A stretch of DNA of 42,863 nucleotides from Brevundimonas sp. AAP58 (GCF_001295975.1 NZ_LJHU01000131.1:1-42863), one strand, 5' to 3'. Positions 23,959-34,543 are shown, counted from the first letter of the stretch. The notes: generated by a model from the sequence alone, not told the origin. Program-made: numbers and translations.

Positions 23959-25406
23959 GCCGCCGCCTTTCGTGCGAGACGCGAGCCGATAAGGCGACCC
24001 GTCAGGTCGCGCACTCCAGCGGCATTCAAGGTCCAGGCTGCGACGCCATAGACAGCCGCTCCGAGCGCCGCCTTGGCGAACAGTTCGGCGACGCCGCCCC
24101 ACGCAGGCACGAGCAGCACGGCCCCGGTCATTGCCAGGCAGGCGAGGGCGCAGCGGCCGACTGTCTCCCACGGAATGGGCATGGCGACACCGATCCGGCG
24201 CCCCATGGCGATGGAGGCGAGCACGCCGATACCGAAGCTGGCGGTCGTCGCGATCGCTGCGCCGAGGACACCCATGGTCGGCACGAGCGCGAGGTTCAGG
24301 AGAACGTTCGACCCCGCTGGGATGCACAGCGTCAGCAGGAGGCGGTCCGTCCGGCGGCCCAGCACGAAGCTCTGGCTGAGGTAGTAGGAGGTCATGCCCG
24401 ACAGCAACGCGGAGATCGCGATCAAGGGCGTCACCGACGCTGCCACGACCCGCAGGTTCTCGCCGATCATCACTTCGGCCAATGGCCGCGCGACCAGGGC
24501 CAGACCCACGGCGGCGGGCAGCCCGATCAGCAAGAAGGTCGAGGCCTGTTCCCGGGCGGCGGCCATGAAGCCCTCGCGGCTGGACCGCTCCCAGGCCATG
24601 ATGAGGGCGGGCGTACCGGCCGCGCCCAGCCAGATGAACAGCACGTCCAGCGTCCGGCTCGCGAGGCTGTAGCCCGCGTGATAGGCACCCACCGCCGCCG
24701 GGCCCTGGAACAGCTCCAGCAGAAAGCGGTCGGTCGAGGCCATGACCAGCGTCAGGCTGAGCCCCGCCGCGATGGGATAGCCGTACCGGGCATAGGACCA
24801 CAGCCGGTCGCGGTAGAGGACGCCACCCTTGGCGCGCCGCAGCTCGCCGGGCAGGACGAACGGCAGGGTCAGGAGCGGCGCGAGCAGCAGGCCGATGAAG
24901 GGGGAGGCCGAACCCAGGCCGGCGAACGCCGCCGCTACCCCGAAGCCGAAACCGCCCAGGCTGACGAAGATATCCATCGTCGCGGATTTGCGGACCTCTC
25001 CGGCCGCGCGGAAGCGTTCCTGCGCCAGCTTGGACAGGCAGCGGATCGGGATGCCGGCCAGCGCGATCCCGATGGTCAGCTTCATGCCGGGACCGATCGG
25101 CGCGAGCCACAGCAGCAGGGCCATCAACGGCAGGACGGCGCCCGTGACGACGGCGGCGGTGCGATAGAGCGTCAGGAAGTGATCGGCCAGCGACTGCCCC
25201 CTCTCCGCCGCCCAGAAGCGCGCCATCGCCGCCTCCAGCCAGCTGAAGGTGGCGACGTGGAACAGGGTCATCACCGAAAAGGCGATGGCGTAGCGGCCGA
25301 AATCCTCGGGCGTCAGCAGCCGCGTGAAGACGACGATGGAGCCGAAGCCCACCAGCCCCTGGACGATGTTGGCGGGCAGATAGCCCCAGACCCCGCGCCA
25401 GAACAT
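23955..25406 (-). CDS. hfsF: Polysaccharide lipid flippase, Wzx family (HfsF-like)
   Basis: The protein has 483 residues with about 12-14 membrane helices, for example [57 protein letters not shown] and [20 protein letters not shown]. The pattern, with [18 protein letters not shown] early and paired helices, is that of MOP-superfamily flippases (Polysacc_synt). It would turn the lipid-linked repeat unit to the periplasmic face. It starts 13 bases after the hfsE stop and overlaps the next gene by 4 bases, so the four genes form one operon. The assignment to hfsF is by position next to hfsE. Confidence 0.83.
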   Translation of the reverse strand: MFWRGVWGYLPANIVQGLVGFGSIVVFTRLLTPEDFGRYAIAFSVMTLFHVATFSWLEAAMARFWAAERGQSLADHFLTLYRTAAVVTGAVLPLMALLLWLAPIGPGMKLTIGIALAGIPIRCLSKLAQERFRAAGEVRKSATMDIFVSLGGFGFGVAAAFAGLGSASPFIGLLLAPLLTLPFVLPGELRRAKGGVLYRDRLWSYARYGYPIAAGLSLTLVMASTDRFLLELFQGPAAVGAYHAGYSLASRTLDVLFIWLGAAGTPALIMAWERSSREGFMAAAREQASTFLLIGLPAAVGLALVARPLAEVMIGENLRVVAASVTPLIAISALLSGMTSYYLSQSFVLGRRTDRLLLTLCIPAGSNVLLNLALVPTMGVLGAAIATTASFGIGVLASIAMGRRIGVAMPIPWETVGRCALACLAMTGAVLLVPAWGGVAELFAKAALGAAVYGVAAWTLNAAGVRDLTGRLIGSRLARKAAA

Positions 25407-25419
25407 CAGGGCGCTCCCG

Positions 25420-26988
25420 TCACCGCTGGGCCGCCCGGTCGCCGAGCAGCACGGGCACGGTGACGAGCATGATCCAGAGGTCGAGCCACAGCGACTGGCG
25501 CTCGATGTATTCGATGTCGAGCCGCACCCGGGTGCGCACCTCGGCGGCGGTGTGCAGCGGCCCGCGCGAGCCCTTGATGGCGGCCCAGCCCGTCATGCCG
25601 GGCTTCATGCGGTGGCGATGGGCATATTCGGCGACCAGGCGGGCGCTCTCGACCTGGCCGGTCTTCATGCCGATGGCGTGCGGGCGCGGGCCGACCAGTG
25701 ACATCTCGCCCCTGAGCACGTTGAACAACTGGGGCAGCTCGTCGAGGCTGGTCTTGCGGATGAAGCGACCGACGCGGGTCACACGGTCGTCGTCGGCGGT
25801 GACCTGGCGGCTGGCGGTGGCGTCGGCGGCCTCGTGGCGCATCGAGCGGAACTTCCAGACCACGATCTCTTCGTGATTGAAGCCGTGCCGCCGCTGGCGG
25901 AAGAAGATCGGGCCGGGGCTGTCGAGGCGGATAGCGAGTGCCGTGAGCGCGATGACCGGCGACAGCAGGACCAGGGCGACCGTGCCGATCACCAGGTCCT
26001 GGATGCGCTTGTTGAAGGCTCGACGGTCGTCGTCCACGGGACCGTCCAGCGAGGCGAGAGGCGCGCGGGCCAGCCGGTCCAGCGCCGCGCCGCGTTCCGA
26101 GGCGTCGACCGGATCGACTAGGAGGGTCACTTCGTTGGGCAGGGTCGACAGCCGCGCCGTCAGTTCGCGCACCCGCGCCTCGGCCTTGGGGTCGAGCGCC
26201 AGCACGATCTTGTCGACATAGGGCGTCATGCGGTGGGTCATCAGCGCTTCGGCGTCGCCGAGAACGGGCACTCCCGCGACACTGTCCGGCGACCGGGCCA
26301 GTCGGTCGTCGAAGACGCCCAGCACATTGATGTCACGACGCTGCAGGGCGTCGCGGATCAACCGCTCCGCGTGGCGAGTGGCGCCGACCAGAACGATGTT
26401 CGGTGTCAGGGCACCCTTGGCGCGCCACTGCGCGACCGTGATGCTCCACGCGAGATGCGAGCCGTACAGCGCCACGGCGACGAAGGCCGTCCATAGGATC
26501 GTCAGCGAGGCGTCCGGCCGCCCGGACGACAGCATCGTCTCGAGAAGCATGGCGGTCAGGCCGCCGGCGACCGCGACGCCCGTGACCGCCGCGAGATGAA
26601 GCGGCAGCCGCTGCCCCCGTTCAAACCGATACAGGCTCAGCGAGCGCAGGGCCCCGAGCACGAACAGGGCGCCGATCGCCAGCGGGAGCAGGTCGCCCAG
26701 CGGCGACGCCATGAGCCCGCCGGGTGACGACAGAACCAGCGCCGCCGTCGTGATCGCGCCGACGATCGCCACGTCCGCCGTCCGGAACCAGTGAACCGCC
26801 AGCCGCGAGGCGTGCCGCTGTCGCGTGTTCAGCCAGACCTCGGGTCTGAACGGACCACGCCGCGACTTGCCGTCGGCCCCGGTCGTCTTGAGCGTTCGCG
26901 CCGCCAAGGCCTGGAGCGCGGAGGCGTCCAGCCGGGCGTCCGCGCCGCGCGTCAGATCGAAGGCCGTGGTCATGTTGCCATCATGCAC
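25420..26988 (-). CDS. hfsE: Undecaprenyl-phosphate sugar phosphotransferase (HfsE-like, PssY/WbaP type)
   Basis: The protein has 522 residues. An N-terminal block of four membrane helices begins at [19 protein letters not shown], then come a Rossmann-like domain ([19 protein letters not shown] to GVFDDR) and the C-terminal bacterial sugar transferase domain. That domain contains [60 protein letters not shown] and [12 protein letters not shown]. It transfers the first sugar-phosphate onto undecaprenyl phosphate and so starts the polysaccharide. ATGs at 26988 and 26973 are both possible; the second gives [10 protein letters not shown]. It is the first gene of the hfsE-F-G-GT2 unit, and 136 bases separate it from the divergent DUF305 gene. 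Confidence 0.87.
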   Translation of the reverse strand: MHDGNMTTAFDLTRGADARLDASALQALAARTLKTTGADGKSRRGPFRPEVWLNTRQRHASRLAVHWFRTADVAIVGAITTAALVLSSPGGLMASPLGDLLPLAIGALFVLGALRSLSLYRFERGQRLPLHLAAVTGVAVAGGLTAMLLETMLSSGRPDASLTILWTAFVAVALYGSHLAWSITVAQWRAKGALTPNIVLVGATRHAERLIRDALQRRDINVLGVFDDRLARSPDSVAGVPVLGDAEALMTHRMTPYVDKIVLALDPKAEARVRELTARLSTLPNEVTLLVDPVDASERGAALDRLARAPLASLDGPVDDDRRAFNKRIQDLVIGTVALVLLSPVIALTALAIRLDSPGPIFFRQRRHGFNHEEIVVWKFRSMRHEAADATASRQVTADDDRVTRVGRFIRKTSLDELPQLFNVLRGEMSLVGPRPHAIGMKTGQVESARLVAEYAHRHRMKPGMTGWAAIKGSRGPLHTAAEVRTRVRLDIEYIERQSLWLDLWIMLVTVPVLLGDRAAQR

Positions 26989-27124
26989 GGCCCCCGTGGA
27001 TGTCGCGTTAACGGCTGGAGCGGACGTGCGACGGTTCGGCGACGAAAGGCAGCTTGGCCCCGCGCTCTGGCCGTGGTCAAAAGACAGCGAGGGGTCGTCG
27101 ACCCACCGACCGGGAGAGTTGTCT

Positions 27125-29593
27125 TTGCTGAAGTTCGCGCCGTCCGTCCGTCATCGTCTGGGGGCTTCGGCCGCCGCCACCGTCCTGCTGTTCGCCTCGG
27201 GAGCCCTGGCCCAGCAGGCTCCGATCGTCCAGCCGGGCGCGCCGGGGCAAGCGACCCGCACCCTGAACGGAGATGAAGCTTCGCGCATCGCCGACAACCG
27301 TTACTCGGCCGACGACGTCAAGTTCATGCAAGACATGATCCTGCACCACGCCCAGGCCGTGGAAATGGCCAATCTGGTCCAGGAGCGGACCAATACCCAG
27401 GCCATTCGCGACATCGCCGGGCGCATCAACGCCTCTCAGGCCGACGAGATCGAGTTCATGCGCGGCTGGCTGACCGAGCGTGGTGAGACGGCTCCGAATC
27501 CTGCCGAGGGCCATGCAATGGCAAGCATGGATCACTCCGGACACGCCGGTATGGACCACTCCGCCCATGCCGGACACGCCCAGATGGCCGGGATGGCCAC
27601 GCCGGCCCAGATGGCCGCGCTCGCGGCTGCCTCGGGCGAGGCTTTCGACCAGCAATTCCTCAATCTGATGATCGCTCATCACGAGGGCGCGGTGACGATG
27701 GTGGCGGATCTGCTGGGTCGTTCCGGATCAGCCTATGACCCTGTCCTGTTTCGTTTCGTCAACGACATCACCAGCGAGCAGACAGCCGAGATCAACCGGA
27801 TGTCGCTGCTGCTGCGCGAGCGGGCAGGCGATCCCAGGAGCACTCTTGCTGCCGGGTTCCGGGACGCAGGACAGGCCGAAGGCAATCTTCGTCTGGTCGC
27901 CAGCTTGCCCAAGCCCACGGGCTTCTTCGACCCGGCCAATCCGGAGGGTTTGCCGCCCCCGGTTCCTTCGGCGAACGACAGCGACGACACCCCTGCTTCG
28001 CCGTCGGGCCAGTTCGGTCGACGCGCGCCCTTCCTCAGCTTCGCCAACACCGACATGGCTTTCTCCGGCGACCTGCTGGCGGTCGGCAACTATCACGGCT
28101 TCAACCTGTATCGCCTCAGCGACGCCTCGCCGGAACCCCAGCTGATCAGCTCGGTCGTCTGCCCCGGCGGCCAGGGCGACGTGTCGATCCACGGCAACTT
28201 GTTGCTGATGTCGGTCGAATCCAACAACGGCCGTGTCGACTGCGGTCGCCAGGGCGTGGGCGACGGACCGCAGGCGGATCGTTTCAGGGGTCTGCGGGTC
28301 TTCGACATCTCGGACCGCGCCAATCCGGTCCAGGTCGGTCAGGTCCAGACCTGCCGGGGCTCGCACACCCACTCCATTGTTTCGGCGGATAGCCGTCGCC
28401 TGATCGTCTACAATTCCGGGACCGCCGGAGTGCGCGATGAACGTGAACTGGCTGGCTGTGTCGTCGGCTTGCCGGGCGACAACGACACCGCCCTTTTCAG
28501 CATCGACGTGATCGAGATCCCGCTGGCTGATCCGTCCCAGGCCCGCATCATCGACAGCCCGCGCGTATTCGCTGACGACGCGACCGGCGCGGTCGCCGGC
28601 CTGTGGCGCGGTGGCGACCATGGCGAGGGCACCCAGACCACCAGCCGTACCGACCAGTGCCACGACATCACCTTGTTCCCGGATGGAAACCTGGCGGGCG
28701 GCGCCTGCTCGGGTAACGGCATCCTCATGGACATCTCCAATCCGGCGGCTCCTCGCCGGATCGCGGCTGTCAATGATCCGGGCTTTGCCTACTGGCACTC
28801 CGCGACCTTCAACAACGACGGCACCAAGGTGGTCTTCACCGATGAGTGGGGCGGGGGCGGGCGCCCGCGCTGCCGCGTCCAGGACCCGGTGACCTGGGGC
28901 GCCAATGCCATCTACGACATCGTCGACAACCAGCTGGTCTTCCGCAGCTACTACAAGCTGCCCGCGCCCCAGACGGCGCGCGAGAACTGCGTCGCCCACA
29001 ACGGCTCTCTGATCCCGGTGCCGGGCCGCGACCTGTTCGTCCAGGCCTGGTACCAGGGCGGCCTGTCGATCAGTGACTTCACCGACTCGGCCAACCCGCG
29101 CGAGATCGCCTATTTCGACCGCGGCCCGATCAGCGAGCAGCACGATATCCTGGGCGGCTTCTGGTCGGTGTACTGGTACAATGGCCGGATCTACGGCACC
29201 GAGATCGCGCGCGGCCTGGATGTGCTGGAGCTGACGCCGAGCGAGCATCTGACCGAGAACGAGATCGCTGCGGCCCGCATGGCTCAGCAGGGTGAGACGG
29301 TGAACCCGCAGCAGCAGTTCCGCACGACGTGGCCCGCCCATCCTGTGGTGGCGCGCGCCTATCTGGACCAACTGACCCGCGACGGTGGCCTGCCCGCCGA
29401 TCAGATCACGGCGGTGTCACGGGCGGTGGACGCGGCCGCCCCGCTGATTGACGCGGGCAGCTCCGATACCGCTGTGGCCCAGAGCCTGCGCGATTTGGCC
29501 GCTCAGGTTGGGGGATCCGGCGCCGATACGGCCTCGCGTCGGCGAGCCGGCCTCGCCGAGACCCTGATCGGCATCGCCTCTCGGTTGAGCTAA
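27125..29593 (+). CDS. Secreted DUF305 and LVIVD-type repeat protein with His/Met-rich linker
   Basis: The protein has 822 residues. The start is TTG at 27125 with GGAG eight bases upstream; it encodes a signal peptide (LGASAAATVLLFASGALAQQ), and no ATG precedes the conserved part. Residues about 55-200 hold two DUF305 halves, MILHHAQAVEM and MIAHHEGAVTM. They are separated by residues 130-157, dense in His and Met (SMDHSGHAGMDHSAHAGH), likely to bind copper or another metal. The rest, to about residue 740, has repeated beta-propeller-like units with LRVFDISDRANPVQVG, GILMDISNPAAPRRIA and LSISDFTDSANPREIA, as in LVIVD proteins. The C-terminus is helical. It is probably periplasmic or at the surface; its function is unknown. 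Confidence 0.82.
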   Translation: MLKFAPSVRHRLGASAAATVLLFASGALAQQAPIVQPGAPGQATRTLNGDEASRIADNRYSADDVKFMQDMILHHAQAVEMANLVQERTNTQAIRDIAGRINASQADEIEFMRGWLTERGETAPNPAEGHAMASMDHSGHAGMDHSAHAGHAQMAGMATPAQMAALAAASGEAFDQQFLNLMIAHHEGAVTMVADLLGRSGSAYDPVLFRFVNDITSEQTAEINRMSLLLRERAGDPRSTLAAGFRDAGQAEGNLRLVASLPKPTGFFDPANPEGLPPPVPSANDSDDTPASPSGQFGRRAPFLSFANTDMAFSGDLLAVGNYHGFNLYRLSDASPEPQLISSVVCPGGQGDVSIHGNLLLMSVESNNGRVDCGRQGVGDGPQADRFRGLRVFDISDRANPVQVGQVQTCRGSHTHSIVSADSRRLIVYNSGTAGVRDERELAGCVVGLPGDNDTALFSIDVIEIPLADPSQARIIDSPRVFADDATGAVAGLWRGGDHGEGTQTTSRTDQCHDITLFPDGNLAGGACSGNGILMDISNPAAPRRIAAVNDPGFAYWHSATFNNDGTKVVFTDEWGGGGRPRCRVQDPVTWGANAIYDIVDNQLVFRSYYKLPAPQTARENCVAHNGSLIPVPGRDLFVQAWYQGGLSISDFTDSANPREIAYFDRGPISEQHDILGGFWSVYWYNGRIYGTEIARGLDVLELTPSEHLTENEIAAARMAQQGETVNPQQQFRTTWPAHPVVARAYLDQLTRDGGLPADQITAVSRAVDAAAPLIDAGSSDTAVAQSLRDLAAQVGGSGADTASRRRAGLAETLIGIASRLS

Positions 29594-29601
29594 GGATGCG
29601 G

Positions 29602-29624
29602 GGGGCCGATCGACGATCGGCCCC
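29602..29624 (+). terminator. Rho-independent-like terminator after the DUF305/LVIVD gene
   Basis: GGGGCCGAT pairs perfectly with ATCGGCCCC across a 5-base loop (CGACG), eight bases after the stop codon. The tail is TTCCTG, short of a real T-run. Position and stem strength support termination of the upstream gene. Confidence 0.6.
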
Positions 29625-29757
29625 TTCCTGCTCCGTTCGCAGACCGATCGGGTCCGACAGGTCAGCCAGAGTGACCAAGTGGGTCCAAGCGCACCAAAGC
29701 TTTCATGCCGGGTCACGCCCAGCATGGGTTTCCGATCGCTTCATGGAGCGGAGGGCC

Positions 29758-29849
29758 TGGCGGAGACGGAGGGATTCGAACCCTCGGTACCGGTTACCCG
29801 GTACGACGATTTAGCAAACCGTTGCCTTCAGCCACTCGGCCACGTCTCC
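29758..29849 (-). tRNA. tRNA-Ser (anticodon GCU)
   Basis: On the minus strand the acceptor stem GGAGACG pairs with CGTCTCC, followed by discriminator G and an encoded CCA (29758-29760). The anticodon loop reads TTGCTAA, so the anticodon is GCU for serine codons AGC/AGU. The T arm has GGTTCGAATCC, and a long variable arm (a GTACCGGG/CCGGTAC stem) is diagnostic of class II tRNASer. The D arm contains GTGGCTGAAGG. Total length is 92 nucleotides including CCA. Confidence 0.95.
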
Positions 29850-29980
29850 GGCAGGAGGCGTCGATAGCGGAGGCCGCGCGGCTGCGCAATCGGGTCGTCG
29901 CCAACTTTCCCCGACGTGATCTTGTGGGCCGGAGCGGGGAGGGTTACCCCTTCGCCTCCATTGCTTCCAGGGAGAGCGAC

Positions 29981-30286
29981 ATGGCCGATCTGAACCAGGT
30001 CACCGAACACATCCGCGGCGCCGTCGGCGACAACTCCGGTCTGGGCAAGACCGTGAAGCTCGACCTCGGCGACGCCGGCAAGATCTACATCGACGGCGCG
30101 TCGGTGCCGAACACCGTGACCAACGAGGACAAGCCCGCCGACGCCACAGTGTCGATGAACTGGGATGACTTCATGGCCCTTTCGAACGGCCAGCTGGACC
30201 CCATGATGGCCTTCATGCAGGGCAAGCTGAAGATCGCCGGCGACATGATGATCGCCCAGAAGCTGGCTCCGCTGCTGAAGCGCTGA
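29981..30286 (+). CDS. SCP2 sterol-binding domain protein
   Basis: The protein has 101 residues. The ATG at 29981 has GGGAG close upstream; the frame is open further back, but that stretch covers the tRNA. VKLDLGDAGKIYIDGA, ADATVSMNWDDFMALSNGQLDPMMAFMQGKLKIAGDM and KLAPLLKR are the usual SCP2 segments, a small lipid- or fatty-acyl-binding fold. It lies upstream of an acyl-CoA dehydrogenase but is separated from it by a strong terminator, so it is its own unit. Binding of acyl-CoA or other lipids is inferred from family. Confidence 0.9.
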   Translation: MADLNQVTEHIRGAVGDNSGLGKTVKLDLGDAGKIYIDGASVPNTVTNEDKPADATVSMNWDDFMALSNGQLDPMMAFMQGKLKIAGDMMIAQKLAPLLKR

Positions 30287-30311
30287 TGCCCGCCTGAGAA
30301 GACGAATATTG

Positions 30312-30343
30312 AAACGGCGCGGCCCGCTCGGGTCGCGCCGTTT
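30312..30343 (+). terminator. Strong hairpin terminator after the SCP2 gene
   Basis: AAACGGCGCGGCCC and GGGTCGCGCCGTTT form a 14-base stem with one G-U pair and a 4-base loop (GCTC). The flanking A and T runs are part of the stem, as in a bidirectional terminator. It starts 25 bases after the SCP2 stop. Confidence 0.85.
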
Positions 30344-30363
30344 GCCTAGGCCGAGGAACGACC

Positions 30364-31578
<1,215 letters not shown>

Positions 31579-31705
31579 TCGGCTGTTGCCACACCGCGTC
31601 AGCAGTCGCGACCGAACCGCGTGACCGGGGCAACGAAACCTCGGGCGGCGTGTTAGCGTAGTCCGGCTGGCAGCCTAGCTGGACGACGTCACGGAGCCGC
31701 CCATC

Positions 31706-33880
31706 ATGCACGACCCCGCGCGCACCCTTTCCGCGCAGAGTCCGGTGGCTGAAACCGACCTCTTGGCCCGATACCGCGCCGTTCGCGTCGCCATGCCCGC
31801 ACTTGCGGCCGGGCTGTCGGGTGAGGACCTCGCCGCCCAGGCGATGCCGGACGCCAGCCCCGGCAAGTGGCACCTCGCGCATACCAGCTGGTTCTTCGAG
31901 GCCATGATCCTGGCGGCCGAGGAGGGCTATAGGCCCGTCGATCCGCGCCTGCAGACCCTGTTCAACTCCTATTATGAAAGCCTCGGCCACCGCGTGGAGC
32001 GGCATGAGCGGGGCTTGATGACCCGACCGTCGCTGGACGAGGTGGTGGCGTATCGCGCCGAGATCGACCGGCGCATGGAGGCCCGCATCGGGGCGGGGTT
32101 CGAGACCGAGCTGGAACGCTATCTGTTCGTGCTTGGTCTGCATCACGACCAGCAGCATCAGGAGCTGTTCCTGATGGACCTGCTGGCGCTGATGGCCCAC
32201 TCGCCGTTGGACCCCGCCGCCTATGCCGAGGAGCCGCGTCCGGGGGGCGCGCGCCAGGCGGCCCGGGGTGGGGCCACCCGGTTCGAGGGCGGTCTGATCG
32301 AGATCGGGCACGGCGGCAGCGACTTCGCGTTCGACAACGAGGGGCCGCGCCACAAGGTCTGGCTGGAGCCCTTCCACCTCGACCACGACCTGGTCACCAA
32401 CGGCCAGTGGATCGAATTCATGGCCGACGGCGGTTATCGTCGACCCGAGCTGTGGCTCGCCGACGGCTGGGCCACGGTGAAGGCCGAGGGCTGGACCGCG
32501 CCGCTGTACTGGCGACAGGAGGCGGACGGCGGCTGGACGACCATGAGCCTGACCGGTCGCGTCCCCGTCGATCCGGACGCGCCTGTACGCCACGTCAGCG
32601 CCTGGGAGGTCGAGGCCTTCGCCGCCTGGGCCGGAAAGCGCCTGCCGACCGAGGCCGAATGGGAAAGCGCGGTCGCCACCGCCCCGGCCGTTTTCTCCAA
32701 CCTGTTCAACGAGGTGTGGCAGCACACGTCGTCGGCCTATGCGCCGTATCCGGGCTTTAAGCCCACCGAAGGCACGGCGTCGGAGTACAACGGCAAGTTC
32801 ATGGCCAATCAGCGGGTCATGCGCGGCGGGTCGTTCGCCACGCCGTCGGGCCATGCGCGTCGGACCTATCGTAACTTCTTCTATCCGCATCAGCGTTGGG
32901 CGTTCCTCGGCCTCCGCCTCGCCTCGGACGCTCCTGTCATGTCGAAACCCCGCATCGAATCCGTCGAGACCGCCCGCTTCCGCGCCGAGCTGATCGCGGG
33001 TCTGTCGCGACCACAGAAGGCCGTGTCGCCCAAGTGGTTCTATGATGCGACCGGGTCGGAGCTGTTCGAGGAGATCACGCGCCTGCCTGAGTACTATCCG
33101 ACCCGGCAGGAGGCGGCCCTGCTGCGCGCGCTGGCGGGCGAGTTGACGGCCGGGTTCGGGGATAACGCCGTCCTGGTGGAATTCGGGTCGGGGGCCAGCG
33201 AGAAGACCCGCATCCTGCTGGACACCGCCCCGACGCTCGGCGCCTATGTGCCGATCGACATCAGTCCCGATGCGCTGAACGCGGCGGCCGCCTCGATCGC
33301 GGAGGCCTATCCCCATCTGCAGGTGGCGCCGATGGTGGGCGATTTCCTGAACCTCGCGCCCTTGCCAGAACTGGGTCGCGGCCGCCGCATCGGCTTCTTC
33401 CCCGGCTCGACCATCGGGAATCTGGAGCCGGATCAGGCCGTGGCCTTCCTGGCCAATGCGCGCGAGCGGCTGGGGCCGAACGCCCTGTTCATCCTCGGCG
33501 TCGATCTGGTGAAGGACGAGGCCACGTTGGTCGCGGCGTATGACGACGCCCAGGGCGTGACGGCGGCGTTCAACAGGAACCTTTTGGTGCGGGCGAACCG
33601 GGAGCTCGGCGCCGACTTCGACCTGGACAGCTTCGCCCACGAGGCGCGCTGGAACGCCGAGGCGTCGCGCATCGAGATGCACCTGCGCGCCGGACGCGAC
33701 ATGTCGGTCCATATCGGCGGACAGACATTCGCCTTCGCTGCCGGAGACACCATCCACACGGAGAGCTCGCGCAAGTTCACGGAAGGCTCCGTCGCGGCGA
33801 TGGCCGAAGCGGCAGGTTGGCGCGTGGCGACGTTCCGGGCGGGTCCCGCGCCGTCGGTGGCGCTGGCCGTCCTGGCCTGA
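31706..33880 (+). CDS. EgtB-EgtD fusion: ergothioneine sulfoxide synthase plus histidine methyltransferase
   Basis: One open frame of 724 residues joins two enzymes. Residues 1-411 are EgtB: a DinB-type iron-binding domain with WHLAHTSWFFE (His59) and HHDQQHQE (H147-x3-H151-x-E153), then an FGE-sulfatase-like domain (GGLIEIGHGG, KRLPTEAEWE, RVMRGGSFATP, RTYRNFFYPHQRWAFLGLRLA). Residues 412-724 are EgtD: SPKWFYDATGSELFEEIT, LPEYYPTRQE, the SAM motif LVEFGSGASEKTRILLD, FFPGSTIGNLEP. EgtD makes trimethylhistidine (hercynine), and EgtB couples it to a sulfur donor with oxygen. Together these give the core of ergothioneine synthesis. GGAG lies upstream of the ATG. An internal ATG at 32939 marks the domain border but has no ribosome site. 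No egtA, egtC or egtE is in the window. Confidence 0.9.
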   Translation: MHDPARTLSAQSPVAETDLLARYRAVRVAMPALAAGLSGEDLAAQAMPDASPGKWHLAHTSWFFEAMILAAEEGYRPVDPRLQTLFNSYYESLGHRVERHERGLMTRPSLDEVVAYRAEIDRRMEARIGAGFETELERYLFVLGLHHDQQHQELFLMDLLALMAHSPLDPAAYAEEPRPGGARQAARGGATRFEGGLIEIGHGGSDFAFDNEGPRHKVWLEPFHLDHDLVTNGQWIEFMADGGYRRPELWLADGWATVKAEGWTAPLYWRQEADGGWTTMSLTGRVPVDPDAPVRHVSAWEVEAFAAWAGKRLPTEAEWESAVATAPAVFSNLFNEVWQHTSSAYAPYPGFKPTEGTASEYNGKFMANQRVMRGGSFATPSGHARRTYRNFFYPHQRWAFLGLRLASDAPVMSKPRIESVETARFRAELIAGLSRPQKAVSPKWFYDATGSELFEEITRLPEYYPTRQEAALLRALAGELTAGFGDNAVLVEFGSGASEKTRILLDTAPTLGAYVPIDISPDALNAAAASIAEAYPHLQVAPMVGDFLNLAPLPELGRGRRIGFFPGSTIGNLEPDQAVAFLANARERLGPNALFILGVDLVKDEATLVAAYDDAQGVTAAFNRNLLVRANRELGADFDLDSFAHEARWNAEASRIEMHLRAGRDMSVHIGGQTFAFAAGDTIHTESSRKFTEGSVAAMAEAAGWRVATFRAGPAPSVALAVLA

Positions 33881-33902
33881 GGTCAGTCGGACAGATACGA
33901 AT

Positions 33903-33934
33903 AAGGGCGGCCGACGCTTTCGCCGGCCGCCCTT
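33903..33934. terminator. Bidirectional hairpin terminator between egtBD and the KGG gene
   Basis: AAGGGCGGCCG at 33903 pairs perfectly with CGGCCGCCCTT ending at 33934, an 11-base stem with a 10-base loop. It lies between the two convergent genes, with A/T at both ends of the stem, and would serve both directions. Confidence 0.75.
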
Positions 33935-33955
33935 CGCTTCCAACCTGATACAGAC

Positions 33956-34183
33956 CTATTCGGCCTGGCCCGCGACGTCACCGGGCTTTCGGGTGCCGTG
34001 GGACGCTTCGCCGCCCTTGCGGCCGGCTTGGGCGGCCAGGCTGCGGTCCTGGGAGAAGCTGCGCTTTTCGCTGGGGACGCTGGCACCGCCCTTGCGGGCG
34101 ATCTCGCGCTGGCGGGCCGGGTCCATGGAGGCGAAGCCGCGCTTGGAGACTCCGGAGGGACGGGGGGTTTGTCCTTCGGCCAT
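33956..34183 (-). CDS. KGG-motif stress-type small protein
   Basis: The protein has 75 residues. The repeated KGG units are visible: RGFASMDPARQREIARKGGAS and RSLAAQAGRKGGEASHG, as in the PF10685-type proteins (E. coli YmdF, fungal con-10) induced in stationary phase or stress. AAGGG lies eight bases before the ATG. The protein is highly charged and probably unstructured. It is close to two other small genes typical of stress-induced sets: a Pro-rich peptide and a DUF883-like protein. Confidence 0.88.
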   Translation of the reverse strand: MAEGQTPRPSGVSKRGFASMDPARQREIARKGGASVPSEKRSFSQDRSLAAQAGRKGGEASHGTRKPGDVAGQAE

Positions 34184-34292
34184 CTGATGATCCCTTTACT
34201 GAACTGGTGCTGCCGGTTGAATGACAAACCCCGCCGCCCCGCCAAGGTTCCGAAGGTCCGCGTTTTCAACAGGCTGCGAATCAACTGGAGCC

Positions 34293-34448
34293 CTACTGGA
34301 CGCCGGGCACGCGGACCTCTCCGTCGTTCTCGCCGGGCTGGGGCGGGACCTCATCTGGCGTGCCAGCGGGGTCGATCTCGGGCTGGGGCGGGACAGGGTT
34401 CAGCGGCGGGATTTCCGGTTGCGGCGTGGGTTGGATCGGGTCGGTCAT
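34293..34448 (-). CDS. 51-residue Pro-rich peptide
   Basis: The small frame has ATG at 34448 and TAG at 34293; GAGG lies five bases upstream of the ATG. It encodes MTDPIQPTPQPEIPPLNPV and continues with PPQPEIDPAG and PPQPGENDGEV: about one residue in three is Pro, with acidic residues and no basic ones until near the end. Similar short MTDP...PP peptides occur next to stress genes in Caulobacterales and sphingomonads, from memory. Its function is unknown. Coding is supported by the ribosome site and by the regular PPQPE repeat; the peptide is too short for homology to be certain. Confidence 0.6.
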   Translation of the reverse strand: MTDPIQPTPQPEIPPLNPVPPQPEIDPAGTPDEVPPQPGENDGEVRVPGVQ

Positions 34449-34543
34449 GGGAGCCTCGCAAGAGAACGGTGATCCTGTCGGAACCGCTCGCGGGGCGTCG
34501 GGTTCAATCGGTCAGCACCGACGCCCCGCCCAAGGAGCTTTCC

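Noticed and set aside
23958..25110. Upstream extension of the HfsG-like frame
   Set aside because: The extra residues lie wholly inside the flippase gene in another frame. The ATGA overlap gives a natural start at 23958.
27000..27020. GTTAAC upstream of the DUF305 gene as a CtrA site
   Set aside because: The second TTAA half-site at seven-base spacing is absent.
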